Assembly: GCA_031763025.1 (NCBI GenBank)
Contig: JASSKH010000001.1
Coordinates: 20,933,142-20,997,141 of the forward strand
DNA: 64,000 nucleotides
Direction: 5' to 3'
Source of the DNA: Macrocystis pyrifera
Taxonomy: Eukaryota; Sar; Phaeophyceae; Laminariales; Laminariaceae
Positions 21,540 through 44,100 of the stretch are shown here, one piece after another. The notes beneath the pieces were generated by a model that had not been told where the DNA came from, searched no databases, and saw only the letters and a list, made by a program, of their open reading frames with translations. The stretch's first letter is position 1, and each line of letters opens with the position of its first letter. The position numbers were made by a program, and so were the translations under genes.

Positions 21540-21710
21540 GTCCTCTGGGACTTGAACAAACGAAATGTGAAAACGGAGGTATTGGGATCTCTACTTCTAA
21601 TTCGTTGAATTTGACCAATGAAACTCACGTGCTCTTTAGTTCTGCTCTTCGGTGCTTTATTTCGTTTCTTTTTTTTTTAATTTTTTTTTTCCCTCGTTTA
21701 GACCGGCCCT
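21538..21710 (+). repeat. direct repeat D, right copy
   Basis: This matches 18760-18912. It starts AAGTCCTCTGGGACTTGAAC and ends CCCTCGTTTAGACCGGCCCT, with a longer T-rich stretch before the end. Confidence 0.75.
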
Positions 21711-21717
21711 TCATAGG

Positions 21718-21842
21718 TTAGATTGGGTAGGCGATAGGTTAACCTGTTGTACCAGTAGCCCAACGGACTAAGACCTTCAGAAATGACGTCGACGGCAGGA
21801 CATGAGTCGTTGGTCGTGCGTTCGGATCTCACGTCCACCTTG
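21718..21842 (+). mobile_element. tRNA-derived SINE S1, copy 1
   Basis: It starts TTAGATTGGGTAGGCGATAGG and has an A-box-like TAGCCCAACGGACTAAGACC (21757) and a B-box-like GCGTTCGGATCTCACG. Copies at 23207 and 24814 share both blocks and the middle GACGTCGACGGCAGGACATG (here) or its variant. No acceptor stem can pair with the 3' CGTCCACC, so it is a SINE rather than a tRNA gene. Confidence 0.6.
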
Positions 21843-22584
21843 ACAATTCTTTTTAAGGCTATTCCCTATGAGGTTCAATTTCGAGCTTCGCATTTTTATT
21901 TTTCGATATCAAAAATGGATGACCCTGCATATGCAGTCCGAATAATAAATATTCAAAATCCGACCGGAATTTTTTCGATTTGATTCTCGCCTTCTGGCGG
22001 ATCTGTTAAACAACTGGGGAAAACTCTGTTCCCGAGAGGTAGTAAGTTATGCCAGGGACATTTATTCCCGGTCACCTCCCCCCCAATATCATTTACCACT
22101 GCAGAACTATCCTGAGAATCCGATGACCCAAGTCGTTGGGTTAAGGCCCAAAATCCGACGATTTGGGTCATCGGATTTTCAAATCGAAAAATGGTATGCT
22201 CTTTAAAAAATCAAGATGTTATCCACGGCAGCAAACAGCAGCAGAACGATCGATGAGTTGGATGGTGACACAGCTATATAGCGACGTTGCTCCGCGCCCG
22301 ACGCGCGGTCGGCGGGCGGCGCGTCCCTCCATGGCCAGACTGCAGTGGGCTGGCGCGGGGCTCGGGCCTTGAAACCACGAGAAGCGCACTCGGCGCACAC
22401 ACCTCTCCGTGGATACGTACTCGTAGACTACACTGCTGTACAGCAGCAGCAACAGCAGCAGCAGTCAGTCACACTGTGAGATACAAAGTACCAAGACAGG
22501 TTGACTCCAGCGCACTCGCCACGTCTCTTCGCCGCCTGACCAGAGGCAATCAGCCTTGGTTCGGACGCTTGTTTATCGTCGTGT

Positions 22585-23185
22585 GATCTGTGCATTTATA
22601 CGGCTATTCAGGGTGGGCTAATGTGATGGAGTACTGTAGCACATCCATCGTATAGGAACGACATAAACTCGTAGGCGAACCTTACATGGTTGCACATAGC
22701 GCTTTGGGAATACCAGGTATACCTGTTGTAGACGAATCTTATATGGTTGCACGCGTAGCTCTTGAGGAATATATCTGCAGGCGAATCTATATACGTATGG
22801 TTTCTACGTAGCTCTTTAGGAATATTCACAGTGGAGCCAGTGTAGACTTATTCCCTTTGTGAGCAGAACATTCTGTTATAATAGGTCTTCGAACCTTCTG
22901 TATGACAGCGTCCCGGTAGAGAACATTCTGTTATAGTTAGGGGAAACTTCTGTATGACAACGTCCCGATAGACTGTATCTGCATACGGGTTAGTTTTGGT
23001 CAAAGTCTGAGCCGAGTGGTGTCCCCGACGATGCCCCCTCCTCGCTCACTCGCGAGTTCTCTCGTTCCCTCAACTCACTTCAGGAGCAATAATAAGAAGA
23101 CCGTGATCTACAAGCAGCGTGTGCCCTACTCAGCATCGACATCCCTGTGCCTCTTACCAGCTCTTTAATAAATAAATATCTGACT
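22585..23185 (+). repeat. LTR-like stretch with an internal 57-bp duplication
   Basis: It opens with TTCAGGGTGGGCTAATGTGAT, shared with 45590 and, inverted, with 62963. The GGGTGGG could be a polypurine tract and TGTGAT an LTR start. Two 57-base units (22866-22922 and 22923-22976) share GAACATTCTGTTATA, CTTCTGTATGACA and CGTCCCG. A TTTAATAAATAAATA near 23170 could be a polyadenylation signal. No second LTR or pol gene is linked, so a solo LTR is only one possibility. Confidence 0.35.
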
Positions 23186-23206
23186 GCCCCCCCCTCTTCA
23201 CAGTGT

Positions 23207-23292
23207 AGCTCAACGGACTAAGACCTCAACAAATGGCGTCGACGGCAGGACATGGTTCGTTGGTCGTGAGTTCGAATCTCACATCCACCATG
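23207..23292 (+). mobile_element. tRNA-derived SINE S1, copy 2 (best preserved)
   Basis: The A-box TAGCTCAACGGACTAAGACC and a perfect T-arm GTGAG-TTCGAAT-CTCAC are present. The sequence between them (ATGGCGTCGACGGCAGGACA) does not form an anticodon arm of normal size, and the 5' end does not pair with the 3' CATCCACC. It is therefore a tRNA-derived SINE or a tRNA pseudogene, not a working tRNA. Confidence 0.6.
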
Positions 23293-23392
23293 AAAACGCT
23301 TTTACAAGAAAAAAAAGTGAATTTCCTCATGTCAAGAATCAGATAGCCACTCTTCTTCACTCTTCTTTCAGGTCCCCAGTCCCCAGTCCCCA

Positions 23393-24696
23393 GAGAGTGG
23401 TGGGGAGAACCCGAGACCTGGCGGACAGGTTAAGACTTGGCATAGATGCGTAGTCGAAGACCTTAGGGAGTTCCGCGCCACCGAAGGGTCAACGGAACTT
23501 GCTCCCTTGGTGTTTGGAGTTGAGACCGCACTGCTGTGGCCCACTGCTGCAAAAAAGGCGGGGAAGTGGTACCGGGGGATCCTGGAAGCAGCCGAACGGT
23601 TCATGGTGAGGTGGCACGAGGCTGAGGCTGAGCTGAGCAGGCAGCGCCGCGCATCCGCCGTGGGTGGTGTCCAAGGGAATGGGGGGAGGAGGGGCAACAA
23701 GAGGAGTAGCAGAAAACCCGACCAAGGGATGCGGAGAGGGGGGGGAAGAGGAGGAGTAGCAGGGAAACTGCAGTGGACGAAAGTAGGAAGGAGATGGCAG
23801 ATAGGGTAGCCAGGTACCGGGCAGACTAAGAAGTAGAAGATGCCTATACTACTCGTACCACCAACTGGTGCAGCTGGTTCGAACGTGGTCTTCCTTTGTC
23901 TTCCTGTTGTTTTTGTTTTTTTTTATTTCATTTTATTGTCTTCTTTGCGGTGACCCTATGTGATTTTCATTTCTCTTCCTTTCTCCGATTGATAAGCCTT
24001 ATTGAAGGAGTCGTGTGGCGTGGGTGGATGACGAGCCTGCTCTGCTTGTTTCGTACTGTCTGACGCCGAGGGGCCGGGCATAGTTGACGAACGCTGGACG
24101 ATGGTGGCAGACAGGGTAGCAAGGTACCAGGCGGGCCAGCAGGGAGACCCTGGCTGTGCTACTCGTACCATAAACTGCTGCCGTTACCTGGAGCATGCCT
24201 TGTGCTTTGTTTGGTTTGCCTGTTATTTTTCCCTTGGTTCTTAGTCTTACTCTGTTGACGACTATTAATAGTGGTGTTTTCTTCTTTTTTCTTTTTTTTT
24301 CCAGCTCGTTCTTTTCAAGTGTCTGCCACGTCCCCTACGTGGGGGTACGATGGTTTGCTGCTATACTGAAGTATATACATATACCAGGTGTATCTAGTTT
24401 CTTTTTTTGTTTCTTTTCTCTTTCGAATTGTCTTTGTTTTTGTTTTTGTTTCTTCTCTTTGTTTCGTTTTTGTTTCTCTAGGTCATGGAATGTGTATGTC
24501 GTGCCTGTCGTACGCAGTATGATGACATGGCATTGCATTACATACGTGGCAACGTAGTATCTCTGTGGCGTAGCTTTGTGACCACAGAACTTGTATCTCT
24601 CTAGGTTTGAAGAATCGGCACGGACACTGGTTGTGCTGGATGTCGACGCGTAGAAAGAACGGTTTAATGTGAAGAAAACAACAACAACAACAACAG
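23393..24696 (+). mobile_element. LINE 3' end, copy B
   Basis: The plus strand reads G-E-N-P-R-P-G-G-Q-V-K-T-W-H-R-C, E-D-L-R-E-F-R-A-T-E, K-K-A-G-K-W-Y-R-G-I-L-E and M-V-R-W-H-E-A-E-A-E-L, to a stop at 23807-23809 after one frame change. This is the same protein tail as copy A on the opposite strand. The 3' region matches copy A through GCCACACGACTCCTTC, CGTTCGTCAACTATGCCC, and GCGTCGACATCCAGCACAACC (all on the copy A display strand) and ends with a short (AAC)n tail at 24675-24696. The copy is 5' truncated next to a CAGTCCC minirepeat (23373-23393), typical of incomplete target-primed reverse transcription. Confidence 0.7.
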
Positions 24697-24813
24697 AGAC
24701 CTTGATTGAGAAGAACTAACTGCGGACGGACCCGGTCACGTACGACCTCACACACTTAGACTAATAAGGACCTCGCTGTTCCGAAGGGGGGGAAAGTGTT
24801 GTTGCAAAAAGGC

Positions 24814-24876
24814 TTAGATTGGGTAGACGATGGGTTGGCCTTTTACCAGCAGCCCAACGGACTAAGACCTTTACCA
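24814..24876 (+). repeat. tRNA-derived SINE S1, copy 3 (5' fragment)
   Basis: It carries TTAGATTGGGTAGACGATGGG and AGCCCAACGGACTAAGACC as in copy 1, then loses similarity before the B-box. Confidence 0.55.
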
Positions 24877-24879
24877 CGA

Positions 24880-26940
24880 CGTATTCCTGTGAGCGTGCCA
24901 GCGTCACGATGACGAGTAAAACTAAACTTTCCAGTAAGCATTATTTGGCAGCAGGGAGGGGCCGTCGTTGACCAATCATAGTAGTACATTTTTTTTTAGC
25001 ACCCAGCAACTCCCCGGGACCAACGCCAGGGCCAGCAGGGAAATAGGTCTGCCTGGTGTACATTTCGTGCACTTCCTTGAGTAGCGTGCAGTGTCCCGTG
25101 CTACGTGGAGTGCCGTGCGTACTGCTGTATACCGTTATCTGGCATGTATGTGCTGGTAGGAGTTTTGCGAGCTTGTTGAGATAAAAAGGTAAAAAGTAAG
25201 TAAGTACGACAGACAAACTGCAAAAAGAAACTGAAACGGAAAAATGAAACCGAATTCGCTCAACACCGACCCCTAACCCCTTACCAGAAAATAAAGTAAA
25301 GGGTTTCCATAGGTGCCCCACCCTCTCCACGCCGGGAAACCCAAGCGGGGACCAAACCCGATAAAGCTCTATTGACCAACACACGGCCGCCCCCTCTTCA
25401 GGTGAGATGGCCAGATGAAACACATAACGGCCCCCGCCCCACCCTTCGTCTTATACGCGGCTGTTGCTTTGTTTTTATTTTCATCACGCGGACTGTTTGG
25501 GGTTTGACACAAATTCAGAGTGCGTGGGTCCGGCTGGCAACTTCTCTGCTGTTGCGTTGCTTCGTAGACTGATGATGATTGCGTCGCAGAGTGCTGTGTG
25601 TGGCGATGGTCGAAATGATTGCACCGCCTGCGTGCGCTTTCGAGGCACGCGAGTTTTCGTAGTAACGGATCTTCTCTCTGTTTTACGGCGGACACTACGA
25701 GGGTCAATGCTGGGTGCTGGGAACAGAGCCTTCGTTGGGTACCGGGTACCGGTCCTGATCCGGCAAACGGCGTGCTTTTTCGTCCGCTATGACTTTTGTT
25801 GTTGTCGTTGCCATGACGTGCGTGAGGTTTAGTGATTGGGTTGTGTTCCCTATCTCCATGCACGAAAAGGAGAAGGGGCACGAGCAGCGGGCGCAGCTTC
25901 CTAGCCTTTGTGTTTTCGTCGACATCGAGGCTTGGTGGTGTTGGTGTGTTCTCTGAGACTCCGATTGCTATTCCTGCCCCGCTCGATCAGAACTTTAAGT
26001 TTGACACCTACTTATATTAGTATTAATGGTACGAGTACGTACTCGCTCGTACCAGGTGTACTAACAATAGTATACTCTGACCGTCAATATAAGGACAGTT
26101 TGACCATTCAGATGTAAACCTAAACGTCCTTAATTTTCCGGATATAGGGGATATGGTACTGGCAAACGGTCAAGTGTCGTCGTGCGTCCAGCAGTTGCAG
26201 TTCCCGAACCACCGAGAAACTTTAGAATTAAAAAAAAAAACACTCACCGTCTTCGCTACTGCCCTTGTAGCCTTTGTCCGCAACGAACTCGCTGCCTACC
26301 TGGTACTCGTACGTCAAAACTCGCATAACACATACCCTAGGGTAGTAATATTATTCCGGATCATACATGCTGCTATTACGTCATCCACGTGCGTAGAGGA
26401 CTGCCGGGTACAGCAGAAGCATCATGGGCCGTATCATGGCGTTCGACAAGTATTCCCCACTCCCTTTACATTGCGGGCTACCTATTAATAGTCACGTACG
26501 GGCGGTACCAGGCACTCATGTACCCTGCTGCCTGTCCCAGATGTCTGCATGTTTCCGGCTGCACCTTGGTTTGCGGGGGCACGACAGTCAGTACATGGTC
26601 AGTAGTACTATGCAATACGCATTATATTATACCAGGTACATGGTACCTGATATGCCAGGTGTATGGCGTACAGCAGTAGTACGTGTTGATGTGTTAATAC
26701 TTGGTATTGTGAGTACAGCACACACATTTACTTGTCGCACACGTACTACTAATACGATATGATACTGCCGCCGTATGTTTGATCAAAGCCCAACATTCGC
26801 CTACTTTGCTATTTTATTGCCTCCTCTACTCAGGCAGGCCCTCTAAATACCTACTGCACCTGCTGTAAAGGTACCGGCCGGCAAGGCAAGCGCCCTCTCG
26901 GCACGCTTGCCGCGATAGTAAACGGCAAACAGCGGCCGTA
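24880..26940. other. no supportable gene
   Basis: Open frames of 120-170 codons occur on both strands at 24941-25881, but none shows a domain, a signal peptide or flanking splice sites of matching phase. The sequence from 26030 to 26760 is rich in ACCAGGTA, TATTAATA and GTACAGCAGTA palindromes. The last 250 bases may include the promoter of the kinase gene at 27192; no TATA box is evident. Confidence 0.35.
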
Positions 26941-26944
26941 GCAT

Positions 26945-27022
<78 letters not shown>

Positions 27023-27079
27023 CCACCGCCGCCGCTGCCGCCGCCGCCGCCGCAGCAGCAGCAGCCGCCGCAGCCGCAG
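26945..27079 (+). repeat. (CAG)24-CAACAG-(CCG)n tract upstream of the PRP4 kinase
   Basis: Twenty-four uninterrupted CAG triplets (26945-27016) are followed by CAA CAG, then CCA and a CCG-rich run with one CTG, then CAG and CCG mixed to 27079. In the glutamine frame there is a TAG just before the tract (26939-26941), no ATG, and a TAA at 27081. The tract is therefore not obviously coding. It lies 175 bases before the kinase ATG and could be in its 5' leader or promoter. Confidence 0.85.
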
Positions 27080-27191
27080 TTATAATAGCGACATCAACTG
27101 CACCACCACCAGCAGCTGGAGCAGCAGCAGCAATAGCAGCTTCACCACTAAAGGCGGCAGCAGTATAATAGGGCCAATCTAATCGATTAAC

Positions 27192-38208
<11,017 letters not shown>

Positions 38209-40400
38209 TCAGCAGTAGGAGTTGGCGAAATGCGAGCGAAGGCAAGAGGCAACAGGAAGACAAAAGGCAGGATCACGACGAAAGGCGAAATAACGAGTAA
38301 ATAAGGATGAAAGCACAGCAAGCGAGAGGCAAGGTTTCTTTAGGGGGAAAGGGCCAGAACACCTCGCAGAAAGAACGCACAGCAAGAGAGGCAGAGCGGG
38401 AGGGGAGACTATCAATACCTTTTTAGGGGCAGGAGGGAGGGCGGTATTTAGCCCGGGGTACTGGTTTGTGATCGAGGCGTTCGCGTTCTGGCACAATAGT
38501 GTCGGCGACGTTGTTTTGCTCCTATCCCCTCGCCCTTCGCTCTTGTGCGAAGCGATGATTGCCAGATGGAAGTTGAAGCAATCGCGCAGCGTACAGCGCT
38601 CTGCTGACCGGTACACACGTACTCATTCTTTGTGGTAGTTATATTGACGTTATTTGGTCTCCCTATTAAGCGAGAAGAGTGGTTGGTGTTGCTCTGGCCC
38701 TTTATTTCGCCTCTCCTTTGCGCTGTTATTCTGCGTTTCTCTTTCGTTCGTGCACACGGCGGTAAAGGTGTGCGTACCTGAGCGGTTGAAGCTACTCTCA
38801 GTTTTGACTCGGAGGACGAACAGTTAGTGATACTCGTGCCGAGTAGAACACGTGCTGAATCGAGAAGTTGCTGCTTTGACATTTTCCCAGATTCCCAGAA
38901 TGTTTTGGGAGCGTTCTGCTCATGGTGGGAGATATTACCCAGAATATTCTGGGGATATGATACTCGTGTTTCCCAGAATGTTCTGGACGTTGTCTTTATA
39001 CTCGTACCCGTAGGAATATTTCCTGGCCGTTGCATTGAGACATGAGAGAATTGCACCACGGTATTCTTGCTGATTGTTAGACGGCACCAGCTTTCGCTCC
39101 TGCCGAGGGCAAACTCGTGAGGCAAATTGGCAGTTTGGCGCGATTGGTTAGCCTCGGAACGGGTTTCGTCAAGACGAGCGGGCGTTGGTGAGGAGCATGG
39201 TCTCCCGCTATCCATCGTGTGGGGGGTGTAGAACAGATGTAACAGCAGTCGTGACTGGTGCTTAGTTTCAGTTGTCACAGACAATAGGAATTGTTGTGTA
39301 GCAGGAAAAAAAACGGTAGAAATTGAGAAAATCTGAAGGGTTTTTGTTTTTCGTGTTGCAGTCGTTCAGCCTCGCTGTCTGCCTCGCGCTCTCCCCGAGC
39401 GAAGGACCAGCGCTGTGGCGTCTTCGGCAAGTGGACTGTCATGGTCCTGGTGCATCCAATACTCGACCCCTGGCCAATCGATGGGTCAGGCGGTTCTTAC
39501 GATCATCGCCAGAGACTAAAAGAATCATCGCCTACGGTATGGTGGCGCACTCAGCCTATGAAGAATCAGGTATTAAATATAGTGAAACCCGAAACATTTT
39601 GACTTCAGCCATGTCGAGCAATAGTACAATGTGCTCCTTGTACAAGATGTAGGCGGTACCATGAAGCTGCCGGTAGCCGAAATTCTGCATAAGAGGTATT
39701 TCTAGTAGGTTACTGTAGATGGCTGGGGGTGTTTGAGTCGTTTACGCACCGGCCCTTTTTTTTCTCGAAGGTACAAGCCTGCGGTAGGCCTATAGACTTG
39801 CGCATTGTGAAGAAATCCCCCAGCACACCGGAACGAGTCGCTGTGTGGTGCCGACCTTGTGCTTTCTCAAGTATCTACCTAGGTATCTGTGAGGGAATTC
39901 GGATGCTGTCTGTCCCCCTTTTCCGTTCTCCCAGGCTCCTCCAGGCATTGTTGTCGTTGTATTTTGTTTTCCTATATCGAACGATGTGCGAAGAACTCAA
40001 CTTCGAGCTTCACCCCACCCCACTGTGACCGCGACTCACGCCCACCACCACTCTCGCTCACCGGCTCTCGTCCAGCATACCCCCGGCATGCGATTTATCG
40101 GCAACTCGATCGCAAAAGTGTTTTTCGCGAGAGAAGCTTGCGAGGTTGCTTGCGTTTCTCAAACGGGATCAAACGACTCCTGGATGATGCTCTCGATTTA
40201 TATATATCCATGTTCGTGGTTTGTAAAACTGAGTCTCAGCTGCGGTAATTGCACACTTGCCTGTCTGTTCGCATGACTTATATTTTAGAATAATGTCCAC
40301 ATGGTCGATATATTAGGCCGTTTCAGATGTTCGTACGACGTATTCGACCCTTACGGACCTTATATACAGAAACTCGCCATGCCACCAGGCAAATTTAGCC
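38209..40400. other. no supportable gene; 3' flank of the kinase gene
   Basis: The first few hundred bases are presumably 3' UTR of the kinase gene, but I see no AATAAA close to the stop. Three CCCAGAATRTTCTGGG-like palindromes (38885-38990) stand out. Open frames at 38448-39284 and 39323-39652 show no recognisable domain. Confidence 0.35.
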
Positions 40401-40419
40401 TTATAATATATCCACGACA

Positions 40420-40620
40420 CCGTACAATCGTACCATACTGCCAACGTACCATACCACTTACTGTGTTTTCCCTGTACCATACCGCCAACATACCACACCA
40501 CATACGGTGTTTTCCCATATACCATACCACCAACATATCCCATATCCCATACCGCATTTTTTCCATATAGTATATCAAACCGTAGTACCATCATACCAGG
40601 TACCATACACCAACATAATA
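40420..40620 (+). repeat. degenerate ACCATACCNCCAAC repeat
   Basis: At least six variants of TACCATACCACCAACATA, separated by GTGTTTTCCC or similar, occur in a row. No coding function is apparent. Confidence 0.6.
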
Positions 40621-40700
40621 TATCACATCAAGTAAGTACACAAGAAGAGCATGCATTGAAGGTGCAATGCGATGAGGTACTAAGTAAGGTGAAGGTACAA

Positions 40701-41140
40701 CGTGATGAGGTGATATATGAGGTGAAGGTGCAAAGGGAGAGCGATGGCACCAGCAGGGAGCAGCAGCAGCCGCAACGGCACCAGCAGCTCCAGCAGACAC
40801 GTTTGCAACAAACAGCAGCACCAGGACCACAAGAAGAGCATACGTGATGAGGTGATATATGAGGTGAAGGTGCAAAGGGAGAGCGATGGCACCAGCAGGG
40901 AGCAGCAGCAGCCGCAACGGCACCAGCAGCTCCAGCAGACACGTTTGCAACAAACAGCAGCACCAGGACCACAAGAAGAGCATATGTTGAAGGTGCAAAG
41001 TGATACCGGTAAGTGAGGTGAAGGTGCAAGGTGATGAAGTGATATATGAGGAGGTGAAATGCAAAGGGAGAGCGATGGATTCAGGGAGCAGCAGCCGCAA
41101 CGGCAACAGCAGCCAGCAGTCACGTCTGCAACACACAGCA
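40701..41140 (+). repeat. 142-bp tandem repeat, two near-identical units plus a diverged one
   Basis: Units at 40701-40842 and 40843-40984 are practically identical: GTGATGAGGTGATATATGAG, GGAGAGCGATGGCACCAGC, a CAGCAGCAGCC stretch and CCACAAGAAGAGCAT. A diverged third unit occupies about 41027-41140. A diverged partial unit precedes them at about 40650-40700. The array ends exactly where the truncated Ty3/gypsy pol begins. Confidence 0.8.
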
Positions 41141-41144
41141 GCAG

Positions 41145-44100
41145 ATGTTATGATGCTGCCCCACCGATTTCGGTCTTCCCTGACTGGGACGCCGTGGCCG
41201 ACGGCTCCGCCCCTTCCACGTGTACTGCGACGCCTGCATCGACGGTTTTGGTGCCGCGCTTGAACAAGAACAACCGGACGGCTCGGTGCGGCCCATTGCT
41301 TATATCAGCCGCGCTACCCTCGATTCCGAGAGGCACTGGACACCGTTGGACCTGGAAGCTGGCAGCATTGTCTGGGCCATCAAACGACTCCGAGGTTACC
41401 TGTGAGGCACGAAGTTTCGAATATTTTTGGACCACGAAGCACTTGAGAGTATCGGCAAAGTAGGGGACCACAACGCGCGAGCCCAGCGGTGGCTCGAGTT
41501 CTTCACCGCGTTCGATTACACCCTCGAGTACCGCAAGGGCAGCGCCAACGGAAATGCTGACTTCCTCTCCCGCTTGCCGGAGCCCGCCACAGAACACGAC
41601 CGCAGTGGGTTTAGCTGCCTCAACCCCGTCGAGGACTGCGGTATCTTCCTCATCCGAGCCTGCGGGCTTCGCACTCGCTCTTCGCCGACCCCTGGTGTCG
41701 GTTTGGGTGGGCTGGTGTCCCGCAGTGAAAGTGCCGTCTTGGGTGGGCTACCTTTCGCCTCTTCGGATTTTCGCGATTTTCGCACACACGGGCCACGTAT
41801 GAAGATTGACGACCTCTCTGCTCCTTCGGGGAGATTCGTCGCTCGTGTATCTGCTTCCGTCGCCACCGTCGACCGCCGTCTTGGCTTGGGGGCTTTTTCA
41901 CCCCCCGCCAACGCTGCTTCCGCTTCGGTTTTTGTCGTTCCCTCCGGGGGCGACCAGGGCTCTGCAGAAGCCGCCGCTGCAGCAATGATTGTCGCCCAGC
42001 GCGCTCCTCTCCCGACGAGCACTCTACAGGTTGAAGATTCCGTCGTGAGCACTGCTCCGGCCGTGTCTTCCCTCTCAGGCCAGGGCTCTGTAGAAGCCCC
42101 CGCTGCAGCGATGATTGTCGCCCAGCGCGCTCCTCCCCCGACGAGCACTCTACTGGTCGAAGATTCCGTCGTGAGCACTGCTCCGGCCGCGTCTTCCCTC
42201 TCAGGCCAGGGCTCTGCAGAAGCCCCCGCTGCAGCGATGATTGTCGCCCAGCGCGCTCCTCCCCCGACGAGCACTTTACAGGTCGAAGATTCCGTCGTGA
42301 GCACCGCTCCGGCCGCGTCTTCCCTTTCACGCCAGGGCTCTGCAGAAGCCCCCGATGCAGCGACGATTGTCGCCCAGCGCGCTGCTCCCCCGACGAGAAC
42401 TTTACAGAGAAAATATTCCGCTGTGATCACTGATCCGGCCGCGTCTACCCCATCGCCGCCTGGCAACCCGGCGCCTCCGAACGTTTTGCCGTCTTCAGGC
42501 CGCATCTCAACTCGGACGCGCCGACGAACAGCCGCCGCCGCTGGCACCGTGCCGCCTGCTGTTGATTATGGCTTCGGGCCCGGCGGGGCAGCTAGATCAC
42601 CAGCCCGGCGTGCTATCACCCCGCCGCGAGCCCCACGGCCGCGACCGCCCGCATCCGTCGTTTTGGCCCCGACTCCTGCCGCCTCGTCCGTCCCGACGGT
42701 ACCCATCCCGTCCGGCCGCGACCGCACCGAGCCCGTTGGAACCCCTCTTTTACGACTTCCACCGCCAACTGACGCACCTCCCGTCACCTCGACCGACCTG
42801 GACGCCCTCGGCGCAGCTGCCGAGTTTCAGTTCGGTGATTCCGTAGCGCGCTATTCGCACACTGACTGGGCTCGGGAACAACAGGCTGAGCCCGCGTGCA
42901 ATGCCGCCATGTGCTACACTGGGCGACCGGAAGTTTGGCCAGACGACTTTTTTATCGGGTTTCCCTTCGCACCAGCGCCCTCCCTTTTCGGAGGTTCAGG
43001 GGCTGGCCAACAAAGGCCGCTTGCACACCACCGACGCGGGCATCGTTCTACTTGTCCGACAGCCGTCCCCCCCCACCTGCGTTGGATACGCCACGCCCGG
43101 TGGGTCGTACGGCCTGCTTATTGAAAGACGAGCCTACTCGCATTTATGTTCCGCTGCTCATGCGGCCCTGGGTCATGCAGGCTTGCCATTCCACGGCTTG
43201 ATGGCACCTAGGAACCGCGCGCACCCTACGTATGCTCGAACGTTTCTACTGGTGGATCGGCATGAGCATCTGCACCGGGTGGTGGCTACGCAATTGCTTA
43301 AAGTGACAAGCACGGAAAACGTTGCGGCAGACGGTCCAGTGGCCCTCCATCACGTTGCCCTTGCCAGAAGGGCCCGGCATCGCCGTCAGCATCGACTATT
43401 TCGGCCCCCTCCCGGTGACGCCTCGAGGTAATACCTACATTTTGCTTTTCACTGATCGTTTCAGCCGTCGAGCTGACATGTACGCCGTCACAGCGGCAGA
43501 GTTCACCGCTGAGGGCACGGCTAACAATCTCATCAACCGGTATATCCCTCTTTGGGGGTGCCCGCGCAGCATCCTCTCGGACAACGGCCGCCAGTTCTGC
43601 TCCAAGCTTTCGCACGCCGTATATCAGCTTCTCGGGGTTCGAAAAATTGCCACCAGCTCCTACCACCCAAACGGCAACGGTGGGGTGGAACGTGTAAACC
43701 ACACGATGGCCCAGATGTTGGCAATGGTCATCAACGAACTCCAAAACAACTGGGATGAACAGCTCCCTCACGTCGAATTTGCGTACAACAATTCCGTCTG
43801 CGCCGCCACTAGTCTGGCTCCCAACGAGGTACATATGGGTCGGCTCCCACGCCTCCCTCTCACGATTTTCGAGCGCGCTGGAGTCGCCGGCCACCAGAGC
43901 TTGGCCCGCGACCACCTCGCCTACTGCGACTTGGCGACGGACCGCCAGCAGCGCGCGTACGATATCGTTCGAGAACACCACGCCCTCACTGTCGCTCGCG
44001 TGAATCGCCGTAACTCCGCCCTCTACGACGCTCTGCGTCCGGTCCCCAAATTTGACGTTGGTGGTTGGGTGTGGGTGTACAATACGGCGACCACCATCCG

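Noticed and set aside
23207-23292. functional tRNA gene
   Set aside because: The T-arm is perfect, but no acceptor stem or normal anticodon arm can be formed, and two related copies are dispersed nearby.
25369-25881. 170-codon minus-strand gene
   Set aside because: No domain, no codon bias and no splice partner; overlapping frames on the other strand are equally open.
40591-41136. 181-codon minus-strand leucine-rich protein
   Set aside because: It is the reverse reading of the 142-bp CAG-containing tandem repeat.
41516-42547. 343-codon minus-strand frame over the gypsy element
   Set aside because: It is a shadow of the GC-rich repeat region whose plus-strand frame is continuous with RNase H.
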